Shown: positions 54,331 through 64,000 of the stretch, one piece after another
How the letters are laid out: each line of letters starts with the position of its first letter
Numbering within the stretch: position 1 is the first letter of the stretch
Assembly: GCF_001612785.1 (NCBI RefSeq)
Contig: NZ_BDBC01000003.1
Coordinates: 1 to 64,000, forward strand
DNA from: Nocardia beijingensis NBRC 16342
Lineage (GTDB): Bacteria > Actinomycetota > Actinomycetes > Mycobacteriales > Mycobacteriaceae
DNA: 64,000 nt
Direction: 5' to 3'
Notes under the pieces: model-generated
The model's database searches: none
What the model saw: the letters and a program-made list of their open reading frames with translations, nothing else
Told to the model about the DNA's origin: nothing
Translations under genes and position numbers: made by a program

Positions 54331-54428
54331 CCTGCGCCCCTGGAAATGGGGTTAACGCTGAGTCACTATGGCGTGATAGTTGGGGGAGGCCGCTTCCGGC
54401 GACGGTTGGTGATGGAGGAGTTGGGACT

Positions 54429-56072
54429 TTGAGCAGGTTCACCGACGAGATGTACGCGACCGCACAGACCTCCGAGCGCGGACTGGTGACCGGCGAGCCC
54501 GGCTCCCCGTTGCGGCGCACCTGGACCGAGATCCACCGCATCGCCCGGCGCATGGCGGGCGGACTGGCCGAAGCCGGCATCGGGCACGGTGACGCGGTCG
54601 GCGTGCTCGCGGGCATGCCGGTCGACATCGCCCCCGCCTGCCAAGCCGTGTGGATGCGCGGCGCGTCGATCACCATGCTCCACCAGCCGACTCCGCGCAC
54701 CGACCTGGTGGTCTGGGCGCGCGACACCGAAACCGTGCTGACCATGATCCAAGCGCGCGCGGTCGTGCTCGGCGCGCCGTTCGAGGCGGCCGAGCCGCTG
54801 TTGCGCGAACGCGGCATCACCGTCGTGCGCATCGACCAACTGCCCGACGGCCCCGATACCGATCCGGTGCCGACCACCGAGGACGATATCGCCTTGCAGC
54901 AGTTGACTTCCGGCTCGACCGGCTCGCCCAAGGCGGTGCGGATCACGCACGAGAACTTCTTCGTCAACGCCTACGCCATGTTCGACCGGGTGAAATTCCA
55001 GCTCGACGACGACGTGATGGTCAGCTGGCTGCCGCTGTTCCACGACATGGGCATGGTCGGATTCCTCAGTGTCCCTATGCAGATCGGCGCCGAAGTGGTG
55101 TGCGTGACGCCGCTGGACTTCCTCACCCGGCCGCTGCTGTGGGCCGAGCTGATCAGCAAGTACCGCGGAACTGTCACCGCCGCACCCAATTTCGCTTACT
55201 CGCTGCTGGCAAGGCGGCTGCGGCAGGCCGACGACGGCGCGTTCGACCTCAGCAGCGTGCGGTACATGTGGAACGGGGCCGAGCCGGTGGACCCCGACAC
55301 CATGGAGGCGCTGGCCGAGGCCGGAAAACGCTTCGGGCTCAACCCGATGGCGCTCACCCCGGTCTACGGCATGGCCGAGACCACGCTCGCCGTATCGATC
55401 CCCGACCCCGGGCACGGACAGGTGCTCGACGTGATCGACGCCGATCTGCTCGAGGCGATCGGCAAGGCGGTGCCAGTTCCGGAGGAGCACGGCCAACCGG
55501 CGAACATCCGGCGATTGCCCACCCTCGGCTACCTGGTCGACAACCTGGAGGGCAGGATCGTCGACAGCGAACGTCAACCGCTGCCGCCTCGTTCGGTGGG
55601 TGTGATCGAATTGCGCGGTCCCGCGGTCACTTCCGGGTACCTGACGGTGGACGGATTCCAATCGGCCCAGGACGAAGACGGCTGGCTGGACACCGGCGAC
55701 ATCGGCTACTTCACCGACGAGGGACTGATCGTGGTGTGCGGCCGGATCAAAGACGTGATCATCATGGGCGGTCGCAACATCTACCCCACCGATATCGAGC
55801 GCGCCGCGTCCAGGGTGAAAGGCGTCCGGCCCGGCAACGCGGTGGCGGTGCGCCTGGACGCGGGGCAGAAGCGGGAGAGCTTCGCCGTCGTGGTGGAGAG
55901 CGGGAGCCACCAGGATCCCGAAGAGGTCAAGCGCATCGAGCGCGAGATCGTGCACGCGGTGTTCGCCGAGGTCGGCGCACGGCCGCGCACCGTCACCGTG
56001 CTCGGCCCAGGGGCGTTGCCGAAGACGTCCTCCGGCAAACTGCGCAGGGCGGCGACCGCGATCCATCTGTGA
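54429..56072 (+). CDS. Fatty acyl-AMP/CoA ligase family protein (Pks16-like)
   Basis: This 547-residue ANL enzyme activates an acyl chain as the adenylate. It shows [30 protein letters not shown] (typical of fatty acyl-AMP ligases), [21 protein letters not shown] and [21 protein letters not shown]-type role, feeding a polyketide synthase or carrier protein, is more likely than CoA ligation. It corresponds in position to Rv1013 (pks16), upstream of pth and rplY. The start is TTG 54429 after GGAGGAG. Confidence 0.85.
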   Translation: MSRFTDEMYATAQTSERGLVTGEPGSPLRRTWTEIHRIARRMAGGLAEAGIGHGDAVGVLAGMPVDIAPACQAVWMRGASITMLHQPTPRTDLVVWARDTETVLTMIQARAVVLGAPFEAAEPLLRERGITVVRIDQLPDGPDTDPVPTTEDDIALQQLTSGSTGSPKAVRITHENFFVNAYAMFDRVKFQLDDDVMVSWLPLFHDMGMVGFLSVPMQIGAEVVCVTPLDFLTRPLLWAELISKYRGTVTAAPNFAYSLLARRLRQADDGAFDLSSVRYMWNGAEPVDPDTMEALAEAGKRFGLNPMALTPVYGMAETTLAVSIPDPGHGQVLDVIDADLLEAIGKAVPVPEEHGQPANIRRLPTLGYLVDNLEGRIVDSERQPLPPRSVGVIELRGPAVTSGYLTVDGFQSAQDEDGWLDTGDIGYFTDEGLIVVCGRIKDVIIMGGRNIYPTDIERAASRVKGVRPGNAVAVRLDAGQKRESFAVVVESGSHQDPEEVKRIEREIVHAVFAEVGARPRTVTVLGPGALPKTSSGKLRRAATAIHL

Positions 56073-56229
56073 ACGGATCCGGAGCACCGGTCACCGAAGC
56101 ACTGGTCAGCGGCGGCCCGGGCCTCGTACCGCCCGTCCGACGGGCTGGGCCGCCGGGACGCCGCAGCGGGATCGCTGCCCTACGGCGATCCTCGGGGAAG
56201 GCCGACTCGTTCCCGGCGGAGCTCGCGGC

Positions 56230-56844
56230 TCAGTGCACTTGGTTCTGCGCGGTCTCCAGCCCCACGCGCAGCAGCAGTTCCACCGCGTCGGCGGCCTGCT
56301 CGACGATCACCGGGACCTCCTTGCGCTCCGGCGCCGAGAACGGCTTCAGCACGTAATCGGCCGGGTCCTGGCGGCCCGGCGGGCGGCCGATGCCGATCCG
56401 GGTGCGCAGGTAGTCCTTGGTGGTCAGGGCGCTGGAGACGGAGCGAAGACCGTTGTGCCCGCCCTCGCCGCCGCCGCGCTTGAGCCGGATCGCGCCGAAC
56501 GGCAGGTCGAGCTCGTCGTGCACGACGATCACCTCGGTCGGCGGCACGGAGAAGAATTTCGCCAGCGCGGCCACCGGCCTGCCGGACAGGTTCATGAAAG
56601 AGCGCGGCTTGGCGATCAGCACCTGGCGTCCGTCCAGCCGCGCCTGCAGCAGGTCGGCACCGGATTTCTTGTGCACACCGAAACGGCCGCCGACGCGCTC
56701 GGCGAGCACGTCGGCGACCAGGAAACCGACATTGTGCCGGGTGCGCTCGTACTCGGGACCGGGGTTGCCCAATCCGACGACGAGCGCGGGCCCGGCGGAC
56801 GATTCGGTACTACTCAGCGCTCTCGCCCTCGGCCTCGGCCGCAC
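56230..56844 (-). CDS. pth: Peptidyl-tRNA hydrolase
   Basis: Pth releases peptides from peptidyl-tRNA that dropped off the ribosome. The 204-residue protein has [20 protein letters not shown] with the catalytic His, then FMNLSGRPV and [15 protein letters not shown] 56844 gives nine extra residues that overlap rplY by 35 bases, but no other canonical start precedes the first strand. The rplY-pth pair is conserved. Confidence 0.93.
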   Translation of the reverse strand: MRPRPRARALSSTESSAGPALVVGLGNPGPEYERTRHNVGFLVADVLAERVGGRFGVHKKSGADLLQARLDGRQVLIAKPRSFMNLSGRPVAALAKFFSVPPTEVIVVHDELDLPFGAIRLKRGGGEGGHNGLRSVSSALTTKDYLRTRIGIGRPPGRQDPADYVLKPFSAPERKEVPVIVEQAADAVELLLRVGLETAQNQVH

Positions 56845-57412
56845 CCTCGCCCTCGACGGGCTCGGCGGCCGGGGCGGCGATGACGTTGACGATCAGGGTC
56901 TCGGCATCGGCGGCCAGGCCGACGCCCTCGGGCAGCTGCAGCTCGCCCGCGGTGATCTGGGTGCCTGCCTCGACGCCCTCGACGGAGACCTCGATGGCCT
57001 CGGGCAGCTTCAGCGCGTCGGCCTCGACGGAGACGGTGGTGGCTTCCTGGGTGACCAGGGTGCCGGGGGCGGCGTCGCCGGTGACGGTGACGTTCACGTC
57101 GGCGGTGACCTTCTCGCCGCGCTTGATGATCAGCAGGTCGGCGTGCTCGATGTAGCGGCGGATCGGGTGCACGACGACGGACTTGGTCAGCGCGAGCTGC
57201 TTCTTGCCGTCGATGACGAGGTTCAGCACCGCGTTGGTGCCGTGCTCACGCAGGATGGCGGCGAAGGCCTGGGCGTTCACCGAGAGATGCTGCGGATCGG
57301 ACTGGTGGCCGTACAGCACGGCGGGGACGTTGCCCGCACGACGGGTGCGGCGCGCGGCACCCTTGCCGAACTCCGTGCGTACGGCTGCTTCGAGAAGGTT
57401 GACGTCGGACAT
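56810..57412 (-). CDS. rplY: 50S ribosomal protein L25/Ctc
   Basis: L25 binds 5S rRNA. The 200-residue long (CTC-type) form has the N-terminal 5S-binding domain ([24 protein letters not shown]) and a C-terminal beta domain. It ends in a Glu/Ala-rich tail ([15 protein letters not shown]). pth starts inside its 3' end. Confidence 0.95.
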   Translation of the reverse strand: MSDVNLLEAAVRTEFGKGAARRTRRAGNVPAVLYGHQSDPQHLSVNAQAFAAILREHGTNAVLNLVIDGKKQLALTKSVVVHPIRRYIEHADLLIIKRGEKVTADVNVTVTGDAAPGTLVTQEATTVSVEADALKLPEAIEVSVEGVEAGTQITAGELQLPEGVGLAADAETLIVNVIAAPAAEPVEGEGAAEAEGESAE

Positions 57413-57714
57413 GACTGGATCTACTCCTACGGCTCTTCCGGGCTGTCAGTTACACGTCAGGGGTGCTGCACACCTGACGGATGGTCTATTCGTCGGGGCG
57501 AAGACCGAACGGGGACGGCCGGAAGCCGCGCCGCGTCGATCACGGTGTCGCAAAACTGGTCTGCGGTCACCCTCGCCGAGACAACCCGAACACCATACCC
57601 CAGCGCAGAGGCGCTCTTGGAATCGGGTGGTCACCGGCGGTTCGGCTCGCGCTGGAGCGCGTCGCGTACGCTGGCGTGGTTGCCGATCGGTCGTCTGCGA
57701 AAGGTTGTCTTGCG
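57413..57714. other. Divergent intergenic region rplY/prfC
   Basis: About 300 bases with promoters expected in both directions. A hairpin CGTCAGG/CCTGACG (57455-57461 with 57473-57479) lies in the rplY leader and may be regulatory. No gene is seen. Confidence 0.5.
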
Positions 57715-59358
57715 TTGAGCGCCTCCCCTGAGGGTGTTGTCGCGCCCGCATCCCGTGGGTTATCCGCCGAGGTAGCCCGCCGGCGCACGTTCGCGGTGAT
57801 CTCCCATCCCGACGCGGGCAAGTCCACGCTCACCGAGGCGCTGGCCCTGCACGCCAGGATGATCTCCGAGGCGGGCGCGATCCACGGCAAGGCCGGGCGC
57901 AAGTCCACCGTCTCGGACTGGATGGAGATGGAGAAGGCCCGCGGCATCTCGGTCAGCTCGACCGCGCTGCAGTTCAACTACCGGGCCGCGGGCTCCGACG
58001 TGGACAGCGTCATCAACCTGGTGGACACCCCCGGCCACTCCGATTTCTCCGAGGACACCTACCGGGTGCTCACCGCCGTCGACGCCGCGGTGATGCTGAT
58101 CGACGCGGCCAAGGGCCTGGAGCCGCAGACGCTGAAGCTGTTCCAGGTCTGCCGCCACCGCGGCATCCCGGTGATCACCGTGATCAACAAGTGGGACCGG
58201 CCGGGCCGCGCGCCGCTGGAACTGCTCGACGAGATCAACGAGCGGATCGGGCTCACCCCCACCCCGTTGTTCCTGCCGGTCGGCATCGCAGGGGATTTCC
58301 GCGGCCTGCTGCGCCGCGGCCAGGACGGCGCCCCGCTCGAATACATCCACTTCACCCGCACCGCAGGCGGCGCGACCATCGCGCCGGAGGAGTCGCTCAC
58401 GCCCGAAGCCGCCGAGGCGCGCGAAGGGGAACCGTGGAGCACCGCCGTGGAGGAGAGCGAGCTGCTTTCGGCCACCGGCCAGGACCACGACCAGGAATTG
58501 TTCCTGGCCGGGCAGACCTCGCCGGTCATCTACGCCTCGGCGATGCTGAACTTCGGCGTGCGGCAGCTGCTGGAGACCCTGGTGGCGCTCGCGCCCGCGC
58601 CCGGTCCGCGACGCGACGTCAAGGGCAAGTCGCGCGAGACCGGCGACCCGTTCAGCGCGGTGGTGTTCAAGGTGCAGGCGGGCATGGACGCCGCCCACCG
58701 CGACCGCTTGGCGTTCATGCGGATCGTGTCCGGCGAATTCGAACGCGGCATGGTGGTCACCCACGCGCAGACCGGGCGGCCGTTCGCCACCAAGTACGCG
58801 CTGACCGTGTTCGGCCGTGAGCGCGCCACCGTCGACACCGCCTATCCGGGTGACGTCGTCGGCCTGGTCAACGCGACGGCGCTGGCTCCTGGACACACGT
58901 TGTTCGTGGACAAGAAGGTGGAGTTCCCGCCGATCCCTTCGTTCGCCCCGGAGCATTTCGCGGTGCTGCGGGCGCGCAGCGCGGGCAAGTACAAGCAGTT
59001 CCGCAAGGCCGTCGACCAGCTCGATTCCGAAGGTGTCGTGCAGGTGCTGCGCAACGACATCCGCGGCGACGCCTCCCCGGTGCTGGCCGCCGTCGGCCCG
59101 ATGCAGTTCGAAGTGGTGACCGCGCGCATGCTCGCGGAGTTCAACGTCGAGACCACGATGGAGCACCTCGGGTACACGCTGGCCCGGCGCACCGACGCCG
59201 CGTCGGCGGAGGAACTCGGGCGGCAGCGCGGGGTGGAGGTGTTCACCCGCTCAGACGGTGCGCTGCTGGCGTTGTTCAGCGACAAGTGGCGGCTGCAATA
59301 CATCGAGAAGGAGCACCCGGCGCTCACCTTGGAGCCCCTGGTCGCTACCGCCGACTGA
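57715..59358 (+). CDS. prfC: Peptide chain release factor 3
   Basis: RF3 is a GTPase that recycles RF1/RF2 after termination. The 547 residues include all G motifs (SHPDAGKST, DTPGHSDF, NKWDRPG), the GRKSTVSDWMEMEKARGISV switch and the RF3-specific C-terminal domain. TTG 57715 follows AAAGG at a long distance. The open frame extends upstream, but its residues are unlike RF3. It ends one base from the convergent SnoaL-like gene. Confidence 0.9.
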   Translation: MSASPEGVVAPASRGLSAEVARRRTFAVISHPDAGKSTLTEALALHARMISEAGAIHGKAGRKSTVSDWMEMEKARGISVSSTALQFNYRAAGSDVDSVINLVDTPGHSDFSEDTYRVLTAVDAAVMLIDAAKGLEPQTLKLFQVCRHRGIPVITVINKWDRPGRAPLELLDEINERIGLTPTPLFLPVGIAGDFRGLLRRGQDGAPLEYIHFTRTAGGATIAPEESLTPEAAEAREGEPWSTAVEESELLSATGQDHDQELFLAGQTSPVIYASAMLNFGVRQLLETLVALAPAPGPRRDVKGKSRETGDPFSAVVFKVQAGMDAAHRDRLAFMRIVSGEFERGMVVTHAQTGRPFATKYALTVFGRERATVDTAYPGDVVGLVNATALAPGHTLFVDKKVEFPPIPSFAPEHFAVLRARSAGKYKQFRKAVDQLDSEGVVQVLRNDIRGDASPVLAAVGPMQFEVVTARMLAEFNVETTMEHLGYTLARRTDAASAEELGRQRGVEVFTRSDGALLALFSDKWRLQYIEKEHPALTLEPLVATAD

Positions 59359-59359
59359 G

Positions 59360-60256
59360 TCAGCCTGCCTCGGACTCCGGTCGCAGCGGCGCGGTGCCGG
59401 GATCGCGTTCGATCGACGAGATGCCGTCCTCTTTGGCGATCAGGCCCCAGCGGCTGGAGGTCAGGCGAAGACTGGGCAGGTCGCTGAGCGACAGCACCAC
59501 TTCGTAGGTGCGTTCGTAGCCGGTGTGCGAGATCCGCCACCGCCCGTCGTCGCAGCGCACGTAGCGGTCGGTGTAGAAAGCGGCGCCGCGCAGCAGCATG
59601 TTGTGGCCCGGAATGAGCACGGTGTCGGCGAGGTACCAGGTGCCGGTGGCGGTGTCGCCGTCGACGTCGATCTCGGGGTGGTCACAGCGGTGCTCGGTGA
59701 TCACGTGCGGCCCGAGCGTGTTGCGCATGAACGCGATGAACGCCTCGCGCGATTCGAATTGGAGATATTCGCTGTAGGTGGCGGTCGCCTCGGGGACCAT
59801 GGTGTCGGCGAAATCATCCCATGATTTGGTGTCGAGGGTGCGCAGGTACCGGTACTTCAGCCGGGAGATCGCCGATACGTCGTCGGGCTCGCGCCCCTCG
59901 TCGCGACCGCGTGCCGACCGCGGATCGTCTCGCACCCGCCCGAAGTCGATCGGCCCCGCGTCGAAGCGCGGCCGCTCGTCGGCGCGCCGGTCGCCGGGAT
60001 CGCGTTCGCCGGTGCTCGCCGCCCGCTGCCCGCGGCTCGGCCCGGGACCGGCCGGATCGATGTCTCGCTCCTCGGGCTCGGGTGCACTCGAATCGATGTC
60101 CACCCCGCCGCGCTCCTGGCGCCCCGGGGGAAATCCCGAGTCGTCGGGCTGCTGATTACCGGGACCCTTACCCCGGTCGTTACGCGTTTGCCCGGCGATG
60201 CCCAAACCTGGGTCGCCGCGCCCCTGCCCGCCGGTTCGCTGATCCATACTCTCCAC
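59360..60256 (-). CDS. SnoaL/NTF2-like protein with disordered N-terminus
   Basis: In this 298-residue product the last 170 or so residues form a SnoaL-like/NTF2-like domain (SAISRLKYRYLRTLDTKSWD to GYERTYEVVLSL), the fold of polyketide cyclases and many binding proteins. The first 125 residues are Gly/Arg/Asp/Pro-rich and disordered. GTG 60256 or ATG 60247 may start it. It lies 93 bases downstream of the Abi-alpha-like gene on the same strand. No specific activity can be given. Confidence 0.7.
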   Translation of the reverse strand: MESMDQRTGGQGRGDPGLGIAGQTRNDRGKGPGNQQPDDSGFPPGRQERGGVDIDSSAPEPEERDIDPAGPGPSRGQRAASTGERDPGDRRADERPRFDAGPIDFGRVRDDPRSARGRDEGREPDDVSAISRLKYRYLRTLDTKSWDDFADTMVPEATATYSEYLQFESREAFIAFMRNTLGPHVITEHRCDHPEIDVDGDTATGTWYLADTVLIPGHNMLLRGAAFYTDRYVRCDDGRWRISHTGYERTYEVVLSLSDLPSLRLTSSRWGLIAKEDGISSIERDPGTAPLRPESEAG

Positions 60257-60349
60257 AATCCCATCCCGAGTGCCGGATTGGGAGAGTTGTATCAGATTGC
60301 TATCACGACGACGCGGAACATTCCGGCGAAGATCAACTTCGGGGAGGTG

Positions 60350-61228
60350 TCAGCTCCCGATCGTGAAGCAGGTGCGGCAGAAGTCCTCGCCGAACTCGGT
60401 CAACCGGAGACTCTTGCGCACGATCTTCGGCGCCCGGCCCGCCTTCTTCAGCGCCGCCTCCACCACGGGCTGCACCTCCAGCACCATGTACCGGCTGAGC
60501 ACCACCGGATCGTCCGAGGTCAGCGTCAGCCCGAGGCGGTTGAGGTTGATCAGGTAGGACCGCGCCCGGTCCGGGTAGCGCACCCCCGCCTGCTCGGGCA
60601 CGGAGGTGAGATCGCCCTGCACCAGTTCCGAGCCGATGCCGAGCGGACGGTTGGTGCGCACGTCGACCGACGGCTGCGGACCGTTGAGCGCCATGAAGCG
60701 CAGGATGCGCGCCTCGTCGGGCGCGAGTTCGTCGAGGATGCGGTCGTAGGCCGGGTGCACGTCCTCGGTGAAGTAGACGTCGGCGGACCTGGCCAGCAGG
60801 GCGTCGCCGCGGCGGCGCAGCTCCTCCGTGCTCGCCGAGCGCAGGTACGGCCCCACCGCCAGCGCCTGCTGCGAGGTGGGTCCATTCGACGTCGGGACGT
60901 AGCTGACGATCTCCCGGACCGACCCCTCGGTGACGCCGAGCGCGCTGCGGGCGATGGAGCGCAACGCGTTTCCGGTCCGCTCGGCGATCTCCGCTGAGGA
61001 CTCCCCGTCCAGAGCGGCCTGGGTGATCTCTCTGGTGACCTCGTAGGTCGTGCCGACCGCCCATTGACTCCCGCGCACGACGGTGCCGGCGGCCACTCCG
61101 GCCGCGCGGAACACGCCGCGGATCAGCCGAGCCTCATTGCTGATCTGCCGCTGTTCGACATCCGAACTGCGCTCGACGGCGCGGGAACCTGGCCGCGCCA
61201 CGTCCTGTCCGGTCCTGTCGTCTGCCAC
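60350..61228 (-). CDS. DUF4393/Abi-alpha-like protein, copy 1
   Basis: This 292-residue protein has an N-terminal polar part, a hydrophobic Gly/Ala-rich stretch (GVFRAAGVAAGTVVRGSQWA), helices and a C-terminal winged-helix-like region (ELAPDEARILRFMALNGPQP to LTEFGEDFCRTC). It appears related to the DUF4393 (Abi-alpha) family, named for a link to phage abortive infection, although most members are unstudied. GTG 61228 follows GGAGA. A clear paralogue lies at 62734-63627 across a DUF445 gene. Confidence 0.65.
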   Translation of the reverse strand: MADDRTGQDVARPGSRAVERSSDVEQRQISNEARLIRGVFRAAGVAAGTVVRGSQWAVGTTYEVTREITQAALDGESSAEIAERTGNALRSIARSALGVTEGSVREIVSYVPTSNGPTSQQALAVGPYLRSASTEELRRRGDALLARSADVYFTEDVHPAYDRILDELAPDEARILRFMALNGPQPSVDVRTNRPLGIGSELVQGDLTSVPEQAGVRYPDRARSYLINLNRLGLTLTSDDPVVLSRYMVLEVQPVVEAALKKAGRAPKIVRKSLRLTEFGEDFCRTCFTIGS

Positions 61229-61420
61229 GTTTTCTCCGATATCGCCGGGGGAACGAATCCGTCCCACAGATTACTTCCCCTTGTGTCGCGGGGCATTCGC
61301 ACCGTCTGACTCGGACAGTGCGACCGGCACGCGGCGCGCAATAAGGTTTCTTCGCCGAGGGGGTGCTAGTTTTGGGTGCCGGTGAGGCGGCGATCACCGG
61401 TGTATCGGCAGGAGGGTGTC

Positions 61421-62743
61421 GTGTTAGAGAGTGTTTTCGGAATCCACCCGACGATCCTCCTCGAGCTCGTGACCATACCCCTTTTCACCGGGGTGATCGG
61501 CTACATCACCAACTGGACCGGCGTGCTCATGCTGTTCAAGCCGGTCGCGTTCCACGGCGTCCGAGTTCCCGGCCTGCGCGCGCTGTATCCCTTCCTTCCC
61601 AAGCGAATTCAGGTTCTGCCGCTGCTCAGCTACGACGGCCGGTTCGGCTGGCAGGGCATCGTCCCGTCCCGCGCGGACAAGATGGCCAGCATCGCGGTCG
61701 ACAAGGGCCTGGCCAAACTGGGCAGCGTCTCGGACTTCTACCGGGAACTCGAGCCGGACAAGCTGGCCGAGCATCTCGCGAGCATCGCCGACGTGCAGAT
61801 CAAGGACATCGTCGAGGACATCCTGCGCCGCGAGCACCCGCAACTCTGGTACAACCTGCCCGCTCAGGTGCGCGACATGGTGCACGCCAGGGTGCGCCAG
61901 CAGTTGCCGGAGATCCTGCGCGAGCTGACCGAGGAATTGGGCGCGAATATCGATCAGCTGCTCGATGTGAAGCAGATGGTGATCCGCTACTTCCAGGCCA
62001 GGCCGCATCTGCTCAACACGCTGTTCCAGGTGCTCGGCGCGAAGGAACTGCGTTTCATGCAGAACTTCGGTTTCTACTTCGGCGCGCCGATGGGCGTGTT
62101 GCTGGTGGCGGTCCTGCACCTGACCGGGTGGCCCAGTCTGGCCGTGCTGCCGATCGGCGGCGTCATCATCGGCTGGGTGGTCAACTGGATCGGCATCAAT
62201 ATGATCTTCGCGCCCGCATATCCGAAGTGGTGGGTCCCGTGGCGGCAGGGCCTGCTGATCAAACGCAAGTCCGAAATCACCGACGGATACGCGGAATTGG
62301 TTTCCAGCCAGGTGATCACCGTGGCGAATATCGGCGACGAGTTGCTCAACGGCCCGCGTTCGGACCGCACCATGCAGATGCTGGAGGACACGCTGCGCCC
62401 GGCCGCCGACCGCGCGCTCGGGCCTGCGCGCCCCGCGGTCAAGTTCATGCTCGGCAGCCGCGAATACGACTCGCTGCAGTCGACCTTCACCAGCGAGGCC
62501 ATGGCCATCGCGCCGATCGCGTTCGCCGACCCGGAATTCAACGTCCGCCAGGGCAGGCAGATCAACGAGTACATCGCGCGGCAGATGGCGATGCTGTCGC
62601 CGCCGGACTTCGTCGACATGTTGCGCGCGGCCATCAAGCAGGATGAATGGCTCCTTTTCGTCCATGGCGGCGTGTTGGGGCTGTTCGCCGGATACGCTCA
62701 TATCCTGATCTTCGGAACGGGAGTGGCGACATCATGGCTGTAG
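61421..62743 (+). CDS. DUF445 family membrane protein
   Basis: This 440-residue protein has an N-terminal membrane hairpin with the DUF445 motif GYITNWTGVLMLFKPVAF. A long helical region follows, then a second related hairpin (GWVVNWIGINMIFAPAYP) and a C-terminal helix (GVLGLFAGYAHILIFG). The two NW-I/T-G...MLF/MIF motifs suggest an internal duplication. GTG 61421 follows GGAGGG by six bases. It overlaps the start of the second Abi-alpha-like gene by 10 bases, so these two are translationally coupled. Function unknown. Confidence 0.8.
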   Translation: MLESVFGIHPTILLELVTIPLFTGVIGYITNWTGVLMLFKPVAFHGVRVPGLRALYPFLPKRIQVLPLLSYDGRFGWQGIVPSRADKMASIAVDKGLAKLGSVSDFYRELEPDKLAEHLASIADVQIKDIVEDILRREHPQLWYNLPAQVRDMVHARVRQQLPEILRELTEELGANIDQLLDVKQMVIRYFQARPHLLNTLFQVLGAKELRFMQNFGFYFGAPMGVLLVAVLHLTGWPSLAVLPIGGVIIGWVVNWIGINMIFAPAYPKWWVPWRQGLLIKRKSEITDGYAELVSSQVITVANIGDELLNGPRSDRTMQMLEDTLRPAADRALGPARPAVKFMLGSREYDSLQSTFTSEAMAIAPIAFADPEFNVRQGRQINEYIARQMAMLSPPDFVDMLRAAIKQDEWLLFVHGGVLGLFAGYAHILIFGTGVATSWL

Positions 62744-63627
62744 CGGGTCCGGACGACGGCGATATCGAGGCCGTCGAGCACCTCGGCGCGGCGACGGCGA
62801 ATGCCGAGCCATCGCAGGAGATCGCCCGGCGGCCGGCTTCGGATATCGCCCACACCGACGAATCACCCAGACGGGTAACGGTTCCCCTGGCTACCGTGCG
62901 TGCCGCCACGGGTGTCGCACGGGTCGCGTGGACGGCGGTCACGGGAGTGACGTCCTGGGGCGTCGGCACCGCGGTCGGCGTCACCTCGACCGTCGTGCGG
63001 CGCAGCATCGAGGGTGCCCCGCCGCGAGAAGTGCTGGCCGAAGCCGAGTCCGAGGTCCGCGACGCGATGCGCAAGGCGCTCGGGATGCCCGCGGCCACGG
63101 AACCGCACGCGCAGGAGGCGGTTCCGACGCTGCGTGAGCAGGGCGCGGCGCTGCTGCGGTTGTCGGCCAGCCCGCACGGCGAGGAGGACGATCACCCGGC
63201 CTTCGCGGGCATGCTCGCCGAATTGACCCCGGACGAGGCGCGCATCCTGCGCTTCCTGCATCTGGACGGACCGCAGCCCTCGATCGACATCCGCACCGGC
63301 CGCCCCCGCGCGCTCGGCTCCGAACGCCTCGGCTCGATGCTCACGCTGATCGGCGAGCACGCGGGCCTGCGTTTTCCGAACCGGATCCAGCAGTACCTGA
63401 CCAACCTGCGCAGGCTCGGCCTGATCGAGCACGCCCGCGAGCCGGTCGGCAACCCGAACCGGTATCAGCTGCTGGAGGCGCAGTCACCGGTGCGGGAGAT
63501 CCTGAAGCGCTCCGGCTTCGGCACCAAGGTGATCTACCGCAGCGTGGTGCTCACCGACTTCGGCGCGGATTTCGTGCGCACCTGCCTGCCGGTGGTCGTG
63601 CAGGACGGACGCGCGTCGGGCCACTAG
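62734..63627 (+). CDS. DUF4393/Abi-alpha-like protein, copy 2
   Basis: This 297-residue paralogue of the 60350-61228 product shares the layout and many residues: LTPDEARILRFLHLDGPQPS, IDIRTGRP, YLTNLRRLGLIE and VLTDFGADFVRTC. ATG 62734 lies within the DUF445 gene end. The Gly/Thr/Val-rich stretch before residue 100 may associate with membrane. Its 3' end overlaps the convergent TetR gene by three bases. Confidence 0.65.
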   Translation: MAVAGPDDGDIEAVEHLGAATANAEPSQEIARRPASDIAHTDESPRRVTVPLATVRAATGVARVAWTAVTGVTSWGVGTAVGVTSTVVRRSIEGAPPREVLAEAESEVRDAMRKALGMPAATEPHAQEAVPTLREQGAALLRLSASPHGEEDDHPAFAGMLAELTPDEARILRFLHLDGPQPSIDIRTGRPRALGSERLGSMLTLIGEHAGLRFPNRIQQYLTNLRRLGLIEHAREPVGNPNRYQLLEAQSPVREILKRSGFGTKVIYRSVVLTDFGADFVRTCLPVVVQDGRASGH

Positions 63628-64000
63628 GTCCGCCACCCGCGCAGCGCCATCTCGGCGACGCGCTGGAGTTCGTCGCGACTCGCCCCGTCCCGTGCCGCCT
63701 GGGACATGCCCTGCATCACCGTGCCGACGTAGCGGGCCAGTGTGCGCGCGTCGAGGTGGCCGGGTAGCAGGCCCGCGTCGATGTCGGCCTGGATGCGCGC
63801 GGCGAACGTGTCGATGTTCCGATTGCGCATCTCGCGCAGGAGATCGGCGATCTCGGGGCTGGTGGTGTTGACGCCCGCGCTGATCACCAGGCAGCCGTGC
63901 GGGCACTCCGGCCTGGTGTATTCCGTCGCTGCCTCGCGCAGGATCCGCCGCACCGCCGCCTCCGCGGTCTTCTCCTCGGCCAGCGCCCGTGCGGCGAAGC
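63624..64000 (-). CDS. TetR family regulator, N-terminus beyond window
   Basis: The frame stays open to the window edge. The visible part is a TetR ligand-binding domain, with CPHGCLVISAG, TFAARIQADIDAGLLPGHLD and TLARYVGTVMQGMSQAARDGAS. This resembles the C-terminal domain of AcrR-like regulators that often control oxidoreductases. The helix-turn-helix lies outside the window. Confidence 0.8.
   Translation of the reverse strand, partial: FAARALAEEKTAEAAVRRILREAATEYTRPECPHGCLVISAGVNTTSPEIADLLREMRNRNIDTFAARIQADIDAGLLPGHLDARTLARYVGTVMQGMSQAARDGASRDELQRVAEMALRGWRT

Noticed and set aside
1..64000. CRISPR arrays, insertion sequences, prophage, rRNA, known riboswitches
   Set aside because: No regularly spaced repeats, transposase or integrase motifs, rRNA sequence or recognisable riboswitch core seen.

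Overview
The window is about 64 kb of high-GC actinobacterial chromosome, most likely Nocardia. The evidence is mycothiol synthase (mshD), a complete ergothioneine set, LmeA, a type VII (ESX) substrate pair, PlsB2/PlsC, an LCP protein and DesA1, all mycolata-type genes. A salicylate synthase and a salicyl-AMP ligase of the nocobactin type (nbtS/nbtT), both behind IdeR-like iron boxes, favour Nocardia over Mycobacterium. No insertion sequence, integrase, prophage or CRISPR array is visible. I called homology by eye from motifs and gene order, without database searches.

Layout. 1-6.4 kb: cydA (5' cut by the window), cydB, cydD, cydC. 6.4-6.6 kb: a free-standing promoter, a 12-codon ORF with unusually AT-rich codons, and a strongly structured RNA. 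6.7-12.9 kb: the conserved block around glnR, with a nitrobindin-like gene, a 31-residue membrane peptide, sseC, cysA2, a DUF4395 gene, a poly-cysteine leader peptide, thiX, lmeA, glnR and mshD. 12.9-20.3 kb: PHO box, pstS-pstC-pstA-pstB and phoU, with a small secreted peptide and an EspC-like/large WXG-like pair lying between pstB and phoU. 20.5-25.3 kb: LCP ligase, tRNA-dihydrouridine synthase and desA1. 25.3-28.9 kb: gene-poor stretch with tRNA-Lys, a butyrolactone-receptor-like TetR gene and tRNA-Glu, -Asp and -Phe.

28.9-34.9 kb: membrane and envelope lipid genes (GAP/SfLAP protein, ppm1, HAD-PlsC fusion, plsB2). 35-38.2 kb: iron-regulated nbtS and nbtT, convergent. 38.2-41.6 kb: SDR, AhpD-like protein and two TetR regulators. 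42.2-46.9 kb: tRNA-Gln, glmU-prs and small conserved genes. 46.9-53 kb: egtD-C-B-A on the minus strand with a divergent egtE-like gene. 53-59.4 kb: a TetR/acyltransferase pair sharing three palindromic operators, then a fatty acyl-AMP ligase, pth, rplY and prfC. 59.4-64 kb: a SnoaL-like protein, two paralogous DUF4393/Abi-alpha-like genes flanking a DUF445 membrane protein, and the end of another TetR gene.

How the genes work together. Several units are coherent: bd oxidase and its cysteine/glutathione-type exporter; sulfur transfer under a probable cysteine-responsive leader; phosphate uptake under a PHO box; nocobactin starter-unit synthesis under iron boxes; and ergothioneine synthesis. 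The most interesting uncharacterised items are the small-ORF/structured RNA after cydC, the poly-Cys leader, the Abi-alpha/DUF445 cassette and the three-operator TetR/acyltransferase switch.
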